Source: Oryza sativa Japonica Group
Lineage: Eukaryota; Streptophyta; Magnoliopsida; Poales; Poaceae
Direction of reading: 5' to 3'
DNA length: 64,000 bases
NCBI RefSeq assembly: GCF_034140825.1
Contig: NC_089035.1
Coordinates: forward strand, 30,621,001-30,685,000
Below the pieces are notes generated by a model that saw only the letters and a list, made by a program, of their open reading frames with translations, searched no databases and had not been told where the DNA came from. Position numbers and translations under genes: made by a program. Below, piece after piece: positions 11,801 through 24,188 of the stretch (its first letter is position 1; each line of letters begins with the position of its first letter).

Positions 11801-14800
11801 CGCAATATGATAAATCAGGAGCAGGTGCTGTACCTTGGTATTCGAAGTTGTGGCAAGTGAAACAAATTCTAGCTGAGCTGAAGCCTCGAGTTGCATATAT
11901 ATCCCAATATAGAGGTGCCTGAAATCTAAGTGTAAGATACAATATTCTTGAACACGGTAGAGAATAGTTGACACCCAGAACTTAGCAAATGAATAACAGC
12001 AAAATTTATATGTTTTCAGCTATTGATGAAAAAGCAAGCGAAATGAATTTCAGTTCTTACAACAAATGCAGTTTGCCAGTCATGGCAGTGGATTATATCA
12101 ATTTTCTTCCCAGATTGGTAAAGTAATTCCAGTGCTGCACGGCTAAAGTATGAATAACGTTTAAAATCGTCATGCTCTCCATAGTATTGGGCCCTCCAGA
12201 AGAATTTTGAAGGATGCTGTGGCTCAATAAAATAGACTGGAAGACCTGTATATTGGAATTGCAGTTAGCAAACAATTATTAACTTTTTTTGAGTTCTTAT
12301 AAGGTCCAATAGAGTTGCTTAGAACCTTCAACAGTTCCTGTCCACACGTTGTTGCTGAATAGATTTCCATCAAAATAGGATTGTATGACAACATCTAAAA
12401 CCTGCAGGATCACCAAGAATACAATCTTACCTCAGAGGCTCAGATTAAAGATGCAAAACCATGTAAAAAAAAATCATGGCTAACCAACAAGCACAAACCT
12501 TAAGATTAGTAATCTGGTCAAGTTGCATACAGTCGTATTTGGGAAGAACAATCTCTACTAAATGTCCCTTAGTCTGAAGTGCCTTGCCAAGACCAGCAAC
12601 TACATCTGCCAGACCGCCAACCTGAAGAACCATTTTGTTAAGCAAACTTAAATGAGATTACACAATTAAAATGCTGATTAGTATAAGCAATACTTCAAAT
12701 CCAAGCAGCATGGAAAGATAAGTATAAACAATTACATAAGAATTTCTGCAAATATTTCTCAATATAACTGCCCATGTAACAGTTATCTCATTTCAACTTC
12801 CAGTCAGAATGTGGTCTGGTTGAGATAATCTATTTGATTTTGAAACATGAAATTGCCAGCAGACTACTTTCCACAGCCAATTAATCTTTCTCATAACTAG
12901 GATTTAAGGCTATGAGCAGTTGCATACACAGATATAATGTTTATGACTTTATGGTCTATTTCTTAATATAGAAGAAAACTGCTGGTAGTGGCCCCTGTTC
13001 TAGAAGGCAGGCAACAAACCTAGCACCTTCTAGAACGCTAGTAGCAAATAGGAAAATTCATTCAGAAGGGGAAGACCTCATGTAGAGATGAACTTACCTG
13101 ACACGAATCTACACTAAAAATTCAGGAGTATAACCAATACATAAAATATTTTTAGGGTGTTCTTGTAAATTTTCCATCAATTATACAATGCAAGTTCCTA
13201 ACAAATGGGGAACTTTCATTAATGCTATGAAATTTCTTGTCAAACAATACAGCACACTAATCCTACCCATTATTCCTGTATTATATGACTAAGTACTTGG
13301 TTTTTGATGTGAAGATGAATTCAACCTCATGTACAAATATTTAACGCTTTACATAGGAGAAAACTATTAAGAATCAAATCACTCATTTCCCTACTCATGT
13401 GCTTGATCAGGGCCATGTTGATCATCACCAACTTTAATGTGCCCAGCATTGTGGCACCTACTAGCAAGCAAGCAGGCATGTTGATTTTCTGACTAAGCAG
13501 GCAATGTGGCACCTACTAGCAAATATCGGATGGAATTTCTAGTGCAAAACACGGCATGGTTTGTGGTGGGTGACTTCCATTACTTTTCTGACTAATCAGT
13601 TGTTGGTATAACTGGTTTTGAATAAATTGTATGCATTTAATAAGTAAAGGTAAGCCAAATAATGTTATCATTCTAAGTCAATTTTCAGCCAATGTGAAGT
13701 TCAACCAAGAAATTTCTACATAATTCCAATTGAATTTTGAGATGCATGAACTTAGTGCTAAATACAATTTTCAGTGCATTTCTCCATTATTTTGCATGTT
13801 CTTGTTGGTTGCAAAGTCTCGATACAATCTTTTCAACTCAAAATGGAATGCCAGTACTTGGCTGTTGGCATTATTGTTGACAACTACTAGGCAAAAATAA
13901 CTGCAGATGTGAACAAGATAGAGCTAAGCTTGTGTGGATTATATCAGGCAAGGCTGCAATTCACGAAATTACATTTTCTTGGTACATAGCCTACAGAAAG
14001 GATATATTGTGCAGTGAGAGTGGATAAGGCACCGACAGAACCAAATACTTGATGGAAGTGTGAATTGATGTACAGGATCACCTTTGCCACTGGAGCCATC
14101 TCTGCTGCTATATGGACAATGTGCAAGCCAGAACTGCATTGACTGATAATATATTAGAAAATACTAGCTAAAGGTCCGTGTGTTGTAATGGATATTACAA
14201 GAGATAAAAGCACAAGCAAAAATTACAAGTTTATAACATAGTTATTTAATTAGGCATATAACATCAAAGCAAAAGCATTCATGTGCTGAGACCTTATGGC
14301 CCCACACGTTTGCTCGTGACGTTGGAGGCAGATTTGGACACCACCACTAAAGTAGTATAGATCTTATGAAAAAATTGCAGATAAGTTTTCTAATTCATAT
14401 TTGAACCCATCAAAAATAAAGTGATTCACAAGATAAATTTAATACCTGTTTCCTGATAACGATAGCTTTAGGAAAGTTTCCATAACATCACTTTCTTTTG
14501 CACCCTTGCAAGCAAAGTAGGCTTCACAGATACGGTCATCTCTCTTCCATGCCATTTCTCTCAGCATACGTGCATCAGTATTTGGTATTTTCCGCTCAAG
14601 GAACCAACCATCAATCATGAGCAGGATGTGACTCCAGAATTCTGATGGCATACTATTTGCAGAATGCTCCAGTCTGCCACTTTCTTCTATTAGTTTACCT
14701 AGGTTATCTTGAAATTCCTCAGTTAACTGCTGATATACTTGAATGTGAGTGTTTGTTTCTTGATGGCCTGCTTGGTGATGGCTTTTTGCTGCTTTCAACT

Positions 14801-17118
14801 TCTGTTGCAGAAGTTCAACAACATAAGGAGAAAACTCAGATGTTTTCCCTTCTTTTAGTGATGCTTCTAGCTCATCAATCTTGTCATGCAGATCATCATG
14901 CTGATCCAACAATGCAGCATACTTCTCTACATGATTTTTCAAACATCCAAGCATGTGTTGCAGATTTTCTACTTTCTCCATCCAAACATCATATTGCAGA
15001 GGGACAACTTTCCAGATATCAGTTTGAGCAACTAGAAACCTAGCTTCCAGCTCCCTAACTGTAGCGTCTAACAGTGACCTTTCTTTCTCCAATTTGAATA
15101 GGAATTCCTCTGTTTCAGCAAACTCAACAATCTTTGCTTTAAGAAATTGTGCGTCAGCCTTAAGTAGCATATTCTCTTCTTTTAGAACAGTCAGCTCCAT
15201 GAAAAGTGGAGACTCACACAAATGTGCTGGATTGCCTCCACTTAGAGCACTTTCTATCAAAATTTCTTTTGTAAATTTCTCTAAATGATCACCAGGGATA
15301 TCTGTATTTATGTTCCCTTTGGTTGCAAGTGCTTTTGACAAATTCATCTCTAGAGTGTCAACCTTTTTCTGCAAAGCTTCCTTTTCAGTAAGAATTTTGT
15401 CAACATCTTCAATTGCTTGAAGACGAGCTTGATTTAGGAGCAGAATATCTAGCCATGTCAGATTTTTAAAAATTATTTTTCATGTATTTTCATCAGATAT
15501 CATGCATGAATGTATGAATACACTTGAGAAGAAAGCATTCCATACTCTTTTCCATGTTTTGTATCATTTCCCCAAAATCTTCAAGTTGAAAGTCTGATTC
15601 GAAATGTTTATCCTTTGACCTCTGTGTTAATATATAAGAGGAGAAATTCTTATGAAAAATGAAACAATTTCTGAAGGACATAAGAAAGACTACACGCTTG
15701 CATAGTACAACTAGGTAGCAGTGTCTCGCTCAAAGCAGTATCATTCTAGTTCTGGTGGAGACGATGCGAGCTCTAAGGTTATTGTGGATGGCCTGGTGAT
15801 AACTGCTAAGATATTGAGAGGCAATTTAGCATATTGGTATTGGTACTAAATAAGGATGAACATGGCAAACTGAGGAGTGAAAATAAACATTACAATCCTT
15901 TATCAGACGAATTTCTGCATAATACTACATAAGGATGAACTCTATTCCAAATAGGGAAAAACATTTATAACAAGGTTGCCCTCCTAGGAAGCGACAATGC
16001 ATAATCAGTCCAAAGGAAATGAATAGCAATTTAAATGTTTTAATCCTATGTTATCATGGTTCTGCAATATGACTGTGCCTTTTCTTTTTAATGTTTTTTT
16101 CTGACATACTGCACAGAAGTCACATAAACAAAAGTTCAATAATCCTTGATCTATGAATGTAGAAGCATATCTCTTTAAATTAGCTAGCTTGTTTGAAGGA
16201 GGTGTGGAAGTGCACCAGGATACCCTGATAGGCTGATATAAGTATATGACCACCCCAGTAAGGCAGTACCTCTTGCTGTTCATTACCAATGGCTGCAATT
16301 TTTTCATCTATCTGGCTAATAGCCCCATTGGTATCGTCCTCACTGGATGTACTCTTCTGAGGACGTTCCATAGAAGTCCTCAAACTGGTACTTGGAAGCT
16401 GTCCATTTTCCTCAGTAGTAAGCAAGAGTTTTGCATTTGAAGAGCGCTGTTTTGGAGCAATGTTTTTCCCTCGCTTCTTCTTCTGCTGTGCACTACCACA
16501 CAGAAGCTGTCAGTCATGAGTCAAGCGCAAAAACCTTCATGTGAACTCTACCAACTAGAATGCGCAAACCCAGGGATTTCTAGACCAATATGGAATAGAG
16601 CGACTTTACCATGTTTTGCAAAATGACTTAGCACACTGAAACACACTGCTTTTTCAGAAGATTAATGTGAAATTTCATTAGCTCGAGCACTGCAGATTAA
16701 CCGTGCAGAGCAGCCTCTAAGTCAGCTTAGATTCGTTCACCACTGGACAGAGTATTAACAGATATTCCTACTCGACTAATGGGTTGAGACACGACAACAT
16801 GCCACGATCGATGCTCGGCGACATCCATTTTGCACGAGCGGGTGGAACAGTGAGAGAACGTTTGGCACAAACGGCCTCGTTTGCACGCAACGACCGCGCA
16901 ATCCCAAATGCGTTCGCTCATGGACACTTTCTCGAACACATCGCGTGTCCCCCAGCTACTCCCAGCAAGCAGGAAGCAGCAGATTGGTCAGGCACTCACC
17001 TGAGGTTGCCGGGCGGTCGAGCGCGGCAGGAGACGGCGAAACGGCGGCGAGTGATAGGCCCACATGAGAGGGACAGGAGAGCTGAATACTCCGCCGCCGC
17101 GGCGCCGCAAGCCGCCAT
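8804..17118 (-). CDS. SSIV: Starch synthase IV, plastid, 16 coding exons, 972 aa
   Basis: I read the coding exons on the minus strand as 17118-17000, 16492-16270, 15621-15546, 15448-14446, 14133-14082, 12621-12499, 12401-12326, 12245-12061, 11918-11727, 11641-11573, 11008-10799, 10041-9916, 9734-9585, 9273-9212, 9141-9066 and 8980-8804. Every junction is GT-AG and the frame stays open for 2919 bases. Residues 1 to about 40 look like a transit peptide. Residues 115-470 are long charged helices with coiled-coil character, as in SSIV. The GT5 synthase core starts near 476. The ADP-glucose motif KVGGL is at 491-495, split between exons 5 and 6. The catalytic-region motif FEPCGLTQ is at 861-868 and QTGGL at 882-886. 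The enzyme transfers glucose from ADP-glucose and, by family knowledge, initiates starch granules in the plastid. No broken motif is seen. Exon coordinates are inferred by eye; UTR exons are not included. Confidence 0.93.
10355..10712 (+). mobile_element. 5'-truncated LINE tail inside a starch synthase IV intron
   Basis: On the strand opposite to the host gene a short frame reads [20 protein letters not shown]. This resembles the C-terminal end of plant L1-type LINE polyproteins (zinc-knuckle reverse-transcriptase tail). A short 3' UTR follows with a simple AATG/AAATG tail. It lies in the intron between exons 11 and 12. The phrase CTTGTTATAAAAAG occurs twice just upstream, at about 10302 and 10328. 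I could not settle the target duplication. Confidence 0.6.
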
Positions 17119-17466
17119 GGCAAGCGGGCGAGGAGGGGCACTAGTGGGGATCGCCGGGACCGATGGGTTAGTGCTGTGGACTGGAGTGGAGTGGAGTGTG
17201 TGTCGGGAGCGGAGATGGTGGCAAAGGGAGAGCGGCGGTTGACGCCGCCGCGGCCTGCGTCTCCTCTCCTGCGGCGGCGGCGGCGGCCGGGGAAGGCGGA
17301 GGCGGAGGCGGGTGCGCGCGGGAGAGGAGAAGGCGTACGAAACGGCGGAGGCCGCGGCGGGGTCAGAAACTCAGCGGCGCAAGACAACAGTATCGGGACC
17401 GGCCCACTCTGACTTTGGCACGTGACGGCGTGACCTATCATCCATACCCAGTTAGAGCAAATATTA

Positions 17467-17690
17467 GCTCCGTTTTTTAATAGCCGTTGACTTTTTCTCA
17501 CATGTTTAACCATTCGTCTTATTTAAAAATTTTATGCAAATGTATAAGATATAAATCACAATTAAAGTACTATGAGTGATAAAACAACTCATAATAAAAT
17601 AAATTATAATTACGTAAAGTTTTTAATAAGACGAATGGCCAAACATGTGAGAAAAAGTTAACGGCGTCATCTATTAAAAAACGGAGGGAT
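17467..17690. mobile_element. Stowaway-like MITE in the SSIV/SAT promoter gap
   Basis: The inverted ends GCTCCGTTTTTTAATAG and CTATTAAAAAACGGAGGG are flanked by TA. The interior contains paired CATTCGTCTTATTTAAAA and AATAAGACGAATGG. A close relative lies at 57838-58071. Confidence 0.75.
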
Positions 17691-18430
17691 TACAATAGCA
17701 GGCTGTAAATATATTTTAAGAAGATAAATGAGAAGAGAGAATAGCAGCGGGTTATAGATTTATAGTCAGCTGTAGCACAGACTTCAAGACACAATGTGTG
17801 TATGACAGGTTGGACCATATATTAATAGTGTAGTATATAACTATTGTATAAATATGCTGTTAGATTGGTTATAGATAATTTGGAATGAGTAGTTGGCTAT
17901 ACTATGACTCTTATCGATGCACTCTCCCCGTCGGGCCGTCCCGTGCACGTTAATCCAACGGTTATATGGAACATTTGGATGCTTTCACGGTTTCACAACC
18001 AAATAATTGCTCGTGTAATCGTGTGATTTTCGTCCATCGATGGCAACAATATTGCGATCAGATCGTATTCAACCAACCAAGTACGACCAGCTTAGCGTCG
18101 CGTACTCGCGTCAGCGCAGGTATCTCCGGCTCGATCAACCGGCGCCTTCTGGCTAGAGGTGGTCAGGTGGATCACGACGTGGACGTGCACAAACTCGACA
18201 CCGCCTGCCGCCACCCGCGGTTATCCGCGTGGATCCAGTTCGCTCGATCCGGTGTTTGTGCAGGGCCGAGCTAGGCCACGAAACGTGGGCCAGGCCCGTC
18301 GCCGCTCGATCCGCCTTGGCGCTTGCCCACGCGTCCACGGCGCGCCAACTCGGGCTCGTGCTCATCGTGTGTACCAGCTTAACTCCGGGCCCACGCAGAG
18401 ATAAAGTTTACCTGTTTTCGATTGGTTGGC

Positions 18431-18463
18431 TGACGTGTCCCCACTCGGCACACGCCTATTTAT
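18431..18463 (+). promoter_or_regulatory. ACGT element and TATA box of the serine acetyltransferase gene
   Basis: TGACGTGTC (18431-18439) is a bZIP-type ACGT site. TATTTAT (18457-18463) lies about 94 bases before the ATG. Both sit in the 1.4 kb between this gene and the divergent starch synthase IV gene. Confidence 0.45.
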
Positions 18464-18556
18464 TCGCTCTCGCCTCGGCACGGGCCACACGCCTTCCTCG
18501 CCGCCGACCGCCACATATCCACACACCTCGACACGACGGCGACGGCGACGGCGACG

Positions 18557-19468
18557 ATGACTGCGGGCCAGCCTCTCCGGGACGATCCCCAGCCACGCCG
18601 GCACAGCCCGCCGGCGCTCCACCCGGCCGTCGTGCCGGCGTACCCGCCCCCGGAGTCGGACGCCGACGAGTCGTGGGTCTGGTCCCAGATCAAGGCCGAG
18701 GCGCGCCGCGACGCCGACGCCGAGCCGGCGCTCGCGTCGTTCCTCTACGCCACCGTGCTCTCCCACCCCTCCCTCGACCGCTCGCTCGCCTTCCACCTCG
18801 CCAACAAGCTCTGCTCCTCCACGCTGCTCTCCACGCTCCTCTACGACCTCTTCGTCGCCTCCCTCGCCGCGCACCCCACCCTCCGCGCCGCCGTCGTCGC
18901 CGACCTCCTCGCCGCGCGCTCCAGGGACCCCGCCTGCGTCGGCTTCTCCCACTGCCTCCTCAACTACAAGGGCTTCCTCGCCATCCAGGCCCAGCGCGTC
19001 GCGCACGTGCTCTGGGCGCAGGACCGCCGCGCCCTCGCGCTCGCGCTCCAGTCCCGCGTCGCCGAGGTGTTCGCCGTCGACATCCACCCCGCCGCCGCGA
19101 TCGGCAAGGGCGTCCTCCTCGACCACGCCACGGGCGTCGTCATCGGAGAGACCGCCGTCATCGGCGACAACGTCTCCATCCTCCACCACGTCACGCTGGG
19201 CGGGACAGGCAAGGCCGTGGGCGACCGGCACCCCAAGATCGGCGACGGCGTCCTCATTGGCGCCGGCGCGACGATCCTCGGCAATGTCAGGATCGGCGCC
19301 GGGGCCAAGATCGGGGCCGGGTCGCTGGTGCTCATCGACGTGCCGCCGAGGACCACGGCGGTGGGGAATCCGGCGAGGCTGCTCGGCGGGAAGAAGGGCG
19401 ACGACATGCCGGGTGAATCCATGGACCACACCTCCTTCATCCAGCAATGGTCGGACTACAGCATCTGA
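18557..19468 (+). CDS. SAT1: Serine O-acetyltransferase, 303 aa
   Basis: This intronless gene encodes the enzyme that makes O-acetylserine from serine and acetyl-CoA, the carbon backbone for cysteine. Residues 35-150 are the helical SAT N-terminal domain (WVWSQIKAEARRDADAEPAL, SFLYATVLSH, LANKLCSS). From about 175 the left-handed beta helix of hexapeptide repeats starts. It contains DIHPAA (D175, H177), LLDHATG (D189, H190) and HHVTLGGTG (catalytic H211). The repeats continue through IGDGVLIGAGATILGNVRIGAG. The last residues, SDYSI, form the C-terminal peptide that docks in O-acetylserine(thiol)lyase to build the cysteine synthase complex; the final Ile is present. No convincing transit peptide is seen in the Pro/Arg-rich N terminus, so the compartment is open. 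The symbol is from memory of the rice locus next to SSIV. Confidence 0.93.
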   Translation: MTAGQPLRDDPQPRRHSPPALHPAVVPAYPPPESDADESWVWSQIKAEARRDADAEPALASFLYATVLSHPSLDRSLAFHLANKLCSSTLLSTLLYDLFVASLAAHPTLRAAVVADLLAARSRDPACVGFSHCLLNYKGFLAIQAQRVAHVLWAQDRRALALALQSRVAEVFAVDIHPAAAIGKGVLLDHATGVVIGETAVIGDNVSILHHVTLGGTGKAVGDRHPKIGDGVLIGAGATILGNVRIGAGAKIGAGSLVLIDVPPRTTAVGNPARLLGGKKGDDMPGESMDHTSFIQQWSDYSI

Positions 19469-19469
19469 G

Positions 19470-20870
19470 CAGGACATGGTGTATGCGCTACTAAATTTTC
19501 TCCTTGTTTCGAGCTGTGCTTGAACTGGTACTAGTGGTGTTATTACTTAATAACACTACAAGTAATAGCACAATGTGTTTCTTTTTTGCTTGTAATGGCT
19601 GTAAGCTTTGCTCCGGCGAGCTGAAGGTGAACCGTACTGCACATTGTCGTGCTCGTCTCCGGACACTTGTACTGGATGTTCACTTTGTAATTTTGCGAAG
19701 GTCTCGTGGAATGTAATACTATCCACTACCTTAAAATAGCCCCATTTGAAAGCTCCTATGGCATTAGTACTTCCTATGTTTGCTTATCTAGTCATAATAA
19801 CAACGTAGGAGGTGATAAAATAGTCAGCTTCGCTCTATGAATAGAACTCCGTATCGTCTCGGGCGAGTCGTTCAAAAAATAAAATAGTCAGCTTTTCTGA
19901 ATTCTGAACTTTCGTTTTTCTTCGGTGAACACATTTCCGAATTCTGAACTCACGGGACTCGTCATATTCTTCAGTGAACATTTCTGAGACTTGCTAGTCG
20001 ATCTCTTCCATGTTCTTCAGTGAAACATCTTTGGATCTGTCCTGTCCAGAACCTCAAGAAAGGATCTACAGCTGCATGTTAGCATGGTCAGTGGTCACTT
20101 TTTTCAGGGAAAACGTACATTGGCAATTCGGCGGCCATGAGTAAAGATTGTCAAGCCTCAAGCGTGCTGTCTGCTGTCCAATTACTAATTCAGCACAGCA
20201 ACAAATTTTTCAGGAATGAATTAACGAAATGAATCCTTTTGTTGCACTGAATTTACTTTCCTCGAATGAGTAGCGCATCTGCTCATGGCTGTGTAGTTTT
20301 TGAGCACATGGTTTTTATGTTTTTCCTGTGGGCGACCCTGAAGGGGATCTTTGCGTTTTCACACCAACCGGCCTATGGCCGCTTACAGTGCCTAGCAGAA
20401 ATATTGGCAACTGGACGCTCCATAGCATTAGCAGCCAACCTCCAGGCTTGTCCGCTTGGCTCTCTCCTAGGAGAAGGAAACACAGCTTTTGCTTCTCTGT
20501 GACGGCCGGAGCAGTTGCTGGATGGCATATTGACAACATTGGGCATCTTCTGCTGCCTAGCTAGAGTTGTTCAAGCGATCGTCAGACTTTGCCTCTCGGC
20601 CAGTTTGAGAGTTTTACCTTATGGGACAGTGCTGAACTGCTGACGTGATTTATATGTGTTGAGAATAACATTTTATTATTCTAAAAACAGCAATAATGCA
20701 AATCATTGTTGGGGTTGACACTGCCATTACTAGATATGCCTCTTTCGCAACTAAACAGTGACAGATGTCTTTGCATGCACTAGCTGTACTAATTTATTTT
20801 TTTCAGGGCAATTGAAATTAATCGCTTCCGTTTAGGCGTGCTGCTGTTCGTCGCTGCTGTCTCGAAGACT
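19470..20870. other. Intergenic, no gene recognised
   Basis: This holds the 3' flank of the serine acetyltransferase gene and unremarkable DNA. Short open frames near 20270-20560 lie in overlapping frames on both strands and have no recognisable product. Confidence 0.4.
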
Positions 20871-20878
20871 ATATACAT

Positions 20879-21043
20879 TGAGCAATTTTACGGTTCTTGA
20901 GGGTGTACCATAAAGTACCATTTTTTCTATTATAAATTTGGTATCTCGTGATAACTAGATACTGTGAGGTACCATGAGGTATCAAAATTTACACTAAAAT
21001 TTTGGTACCTCATGGTACCTCCTTAAATACCGTAGAATTGCTC
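20879..21043. mobile_element. hAT-type MITE, 165 bp
   Basis: The ends GAGCAATTTTACGGT and ACCGTAGAATTGCTC are inverted. The flanking 8-bp direct repeat is ATATACAT (20871-20878 and 21044-21051), typical of hAT elements. The interior is itself palindromic around GGTACC and GGTATC words. Confidence 0.75.
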
Positions 21044-21059
21044 ATATACATGATAGATT

Positions 21060-23140
21060 TCTCGAAAACGACTGATGCTTTCCAGTTTCCACCATAGTTT
21101 ATTATCCATCTTAGCCGATTTTTGAGTGATCCCGTCTCGACCCCGTCGCACTGAAGACGCCGCTGCTTTCGTCAGTGCTTCGCTTGAATCCATACACAAC
21201 TGAAAGCAGTGCTGCTTTCGTCACTGCTTTGCTTGCAACCCTGAAGGCCTGAATGGCTGAATATATACTAAGTCAAATGGAACCTTTGTTCGATGGATCC
21301 TTTCTCTCAACATACTCTAATAGCGTCGCAACTTGCATTTTTAAAGAATATTTTCCCAAGGGGTCTAGAGCTTCACCGACGAACTTAAAGGCTATCCCCA
21401 TCTTGATGCTCGATTGTTGTAGGCTCTTGGTGACAGTCGGCATGATCATCCTTCTGTTTTGGCCGTTGCTGTGCATCCCTACCTACCTCGTTTTGCAAAC
21501 CTCGCCTGTTTCTTCCATTTCCTTCCAAATGTTCAAACCGACCTGCATACTCGTCGTCTGTTTGTTGGCATATGCAGCAAAAATTTAAATTTTAGAACTT
21601 ATAGTTGATTCTTAGGGGTTTTTCCTCATGATAGACTATTATTCGGCATTGGTTTTTAAAATGCTAATAATACATATTAAAAATTTTACATACACACTAT
21701 TTTAGTTGCTTTGTTCAATTTTCTACAGCTTATTATCTCTAGCTCAACCTATCAGAGGAGGCTCTCAAAATTTTACTAAGTTGTGGAGGACTAACTAAAA
21801 TCCTTGAGAGTTTAGTTCCATATGGACAAGGTTTGCCAAATGCATGCTGATTTTTTCCATGCTCCTAATTAATTTCTTTGAAAAAGGAATTGATAAATAT
21901 GATGCGCATTATCGAGCAAGTTTGGTTCTCTACCCTACCAAATTGTTGGTATTGTGAAAGATTCACCAATTTTCTGGTAGGATAGACTATAGAGGGTTGA
22001 TTTGGTAAATATGGAATTAATCAACAATATTTCTAAAGCTCATGATGGCGTATCGTGGAGTAGGGGAACAGACCCACGAAGGAAATAATATTTATATGGA
22101 AAGGATTATGGAGTAATTAATAAAAAAATATTGAGGAATCAAAGGTAGAGTTGGTTTGACTGCTAACTACGGCAGAAATATTTTGTTTTGTTCAAGTAGT
22201 ATCGGAGCATTTACCTTATTATTAGGGGAGTGCCCTATGTGGAGTGGGTTATCAATATAGGTTGTGTTCTTCCCCCTTCTTTCCCAACTCATATTCCTTT
22301 TTTTCCACGCACATGCTTTTCAAACTGTTAAACAGTGTTTTTTTAAGTTTTCTATAGGAAATTTGCTTTAAAAAATCAAATTAATCCTTTTTTTTTTAAA
22401 AAAATACCTAATACTTAATTAATCATATGCTAATAAGTCTATCCGTTTTGCGTGCACGAGGGATTAGTTCTCAGCTATCACTGTCGAACACAACCCTAAC
22501 AAATTGAAATTTTCAAATAGTTGATGGGATAAAAAAATTGGAATAAGTTCATTTTAGGTCCCTTTAACTCGACAACGAGATCGATTTTCATCCTTCAACC
22601 AAAATACCAAATACAACGGGTCTCTCAATTATCAAAAACCGGTGCAATATAGGTCCCATGGCAGTACAGCGAGGCGATTTTGTCCCGCATCGCAATTTGA
22701 CCCAAGTCATCAGCGTTGAGTCAACATGGGTCCTACATGTCAGAACATCTTCACCTATCTCTGCCTTCACCAATATCTCTCTTCTTTCCATGTGGGGTGG
22801 TGAGGAGGACGGCGGCCGTCGACCAAAGCAGCCCATGAGCACATCATTTTAAGGGAGAGCTATTGGGCAGGAGATTCCAGGCCCTAGGATCCGGTCCAAC
22901 TAGTTAACTACTCTTTTTTTTCTCACTTACATGTGGGCTCATAATTTTTTTATTTTTTAGTTTGCTGACTAGGATGCCACATCAGTGAAACCAGAGAACC
23001 ATACTGTTATGGGAACTAAATTGTACGGTTTTGTATAGTATAAGGGTGAAGATTTCTAGTATTGAGGATTAAGGATGTCATACAAACTGGACGTAAAATT
23101 GAGGGATGTCTGGTGAACTTATTCCTTCAAGAGAGGAATC
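21060..23140. other. Repeat-rich intergenic DNA
   Basis: The 22.24-22.50 kb part is an inverted relative of the MITE at 4.5 kb (AAACTGTTAAACAGTG, ATAGGAAATTTG, TACTTAATTAATCATATG). The 22.54-23.10 kb part contains phrases of another abundant rice repeat (AAGTTCATTTTAGGTCCCTT) whose ends I could not fix. An open frame at 21253-21588 has no recognisable product. Confidence 0.4.
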
Positions 23141-23149
23141 CCGGCCCAA

Positions 23150-23510
23150 CTAGCGAAAAGAGCTCACCTAACAAGTTCTCCGGCCCAAGAAGGTCCATCC
23201 CTCTCTCTCGTCATCCCCTCTGTTACGACCGCTCATTCTCTCGTCTCTCAGACTCTCACCTCCCCTCCGGCCTCCGCTCCCTTCCGCACCGCAAATGCTC
23301 GCGACCGGTGACAGCGTCCGGCGTCGCCGGGCGCGGGCGCGCGGGTACCCGCGGCCGCGCGGTGGTCGCGTACGCCGGCGCCGCCGCAGGTGGAATCCCC
23401 GCCTCCTCTCCTTCCCCGTGCCCGGAAGCTTCCTTCACCTGTCTCCCATATGCGGCGTCACCCCACCTGATGGCGGCGCCGATGTGACTGGTAACTAATC
23501 AATTACTGGC
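23150..23510 (+). promoter_or_regulatory. GC-rich promoter and probable 5' leader exon of copy A
   Basis: Two CGGCCCAA words (TGGGCC-type sites) precede a pyrimidine-rich then very GC-rich stretch. It has no long conserved frame and ends near a possible splice donor, CTGGTAACTAAT. The intact gene starts about 700 bases on. Leaders in the same position occur before copy B and before remnants 1 and 3. The leader and its splice are inferred. Confidence 0.45.
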
Positions 23511-24188
23511 AGAGACGATCAACGAGCGTATAGGGCCCGTAAGTTTGTCTCTTTCATCGATTTGCTCTCCTACGGCGTTATTTGATTGGATTGTATTGGA
23601 TTTAACCTGGATGGCGATTGGGGATGTTCACATCATAGCACGTTTTGATTCTTGCGGTTAAAACGCTAGAAACAAAAAATGCTCAATTATTGGGTATAGT
23701 ATTATAGTTGACCATGGAATGATGTGACATACTGACATGGCATCTATCTGCATATCAATCCATATTTGTTGTAGGAGATTATATTTAAATTAACTTTAAA
23801 GAGAAATCTTGTAGGAAATGTATTCTCTATTTAGAAAACAAGTTTATCTTGCGCCTCATTTACTAAACAGATATGGACCCTCGAGTCAAATCTCAATGCA
23901 GGAAAATCAGGATCATTCCTCGATGAGAAGTTGTTAATTTCTCAGCCGAGAAGTTCTCTTTAAAGAAATACTTGTTAGTTTATCCACAGTGCTCCCTTGT
24001 AAGCGAGTTAAATGTATTTTGGACGGCCATGAGAGTGATGTGATAAGAAAGTTACTGAGGAAAGTGCGATGCGTGAAGTACTGTAGAAAAACAGCACATT
24101 AGCATCATAGAGCACCACTGCTCTGCTTGATCTCTCCCTTATATTTTTGTTTCACTGCACCATCTTTTGGGGAGGTTCACCAATCACC

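Noticed and set aside
21253-21588. 111-codon hydrophobic frame
   Set aside because: No homology recognised, no promoter or codon support, and it lies in repeat-like DNA.
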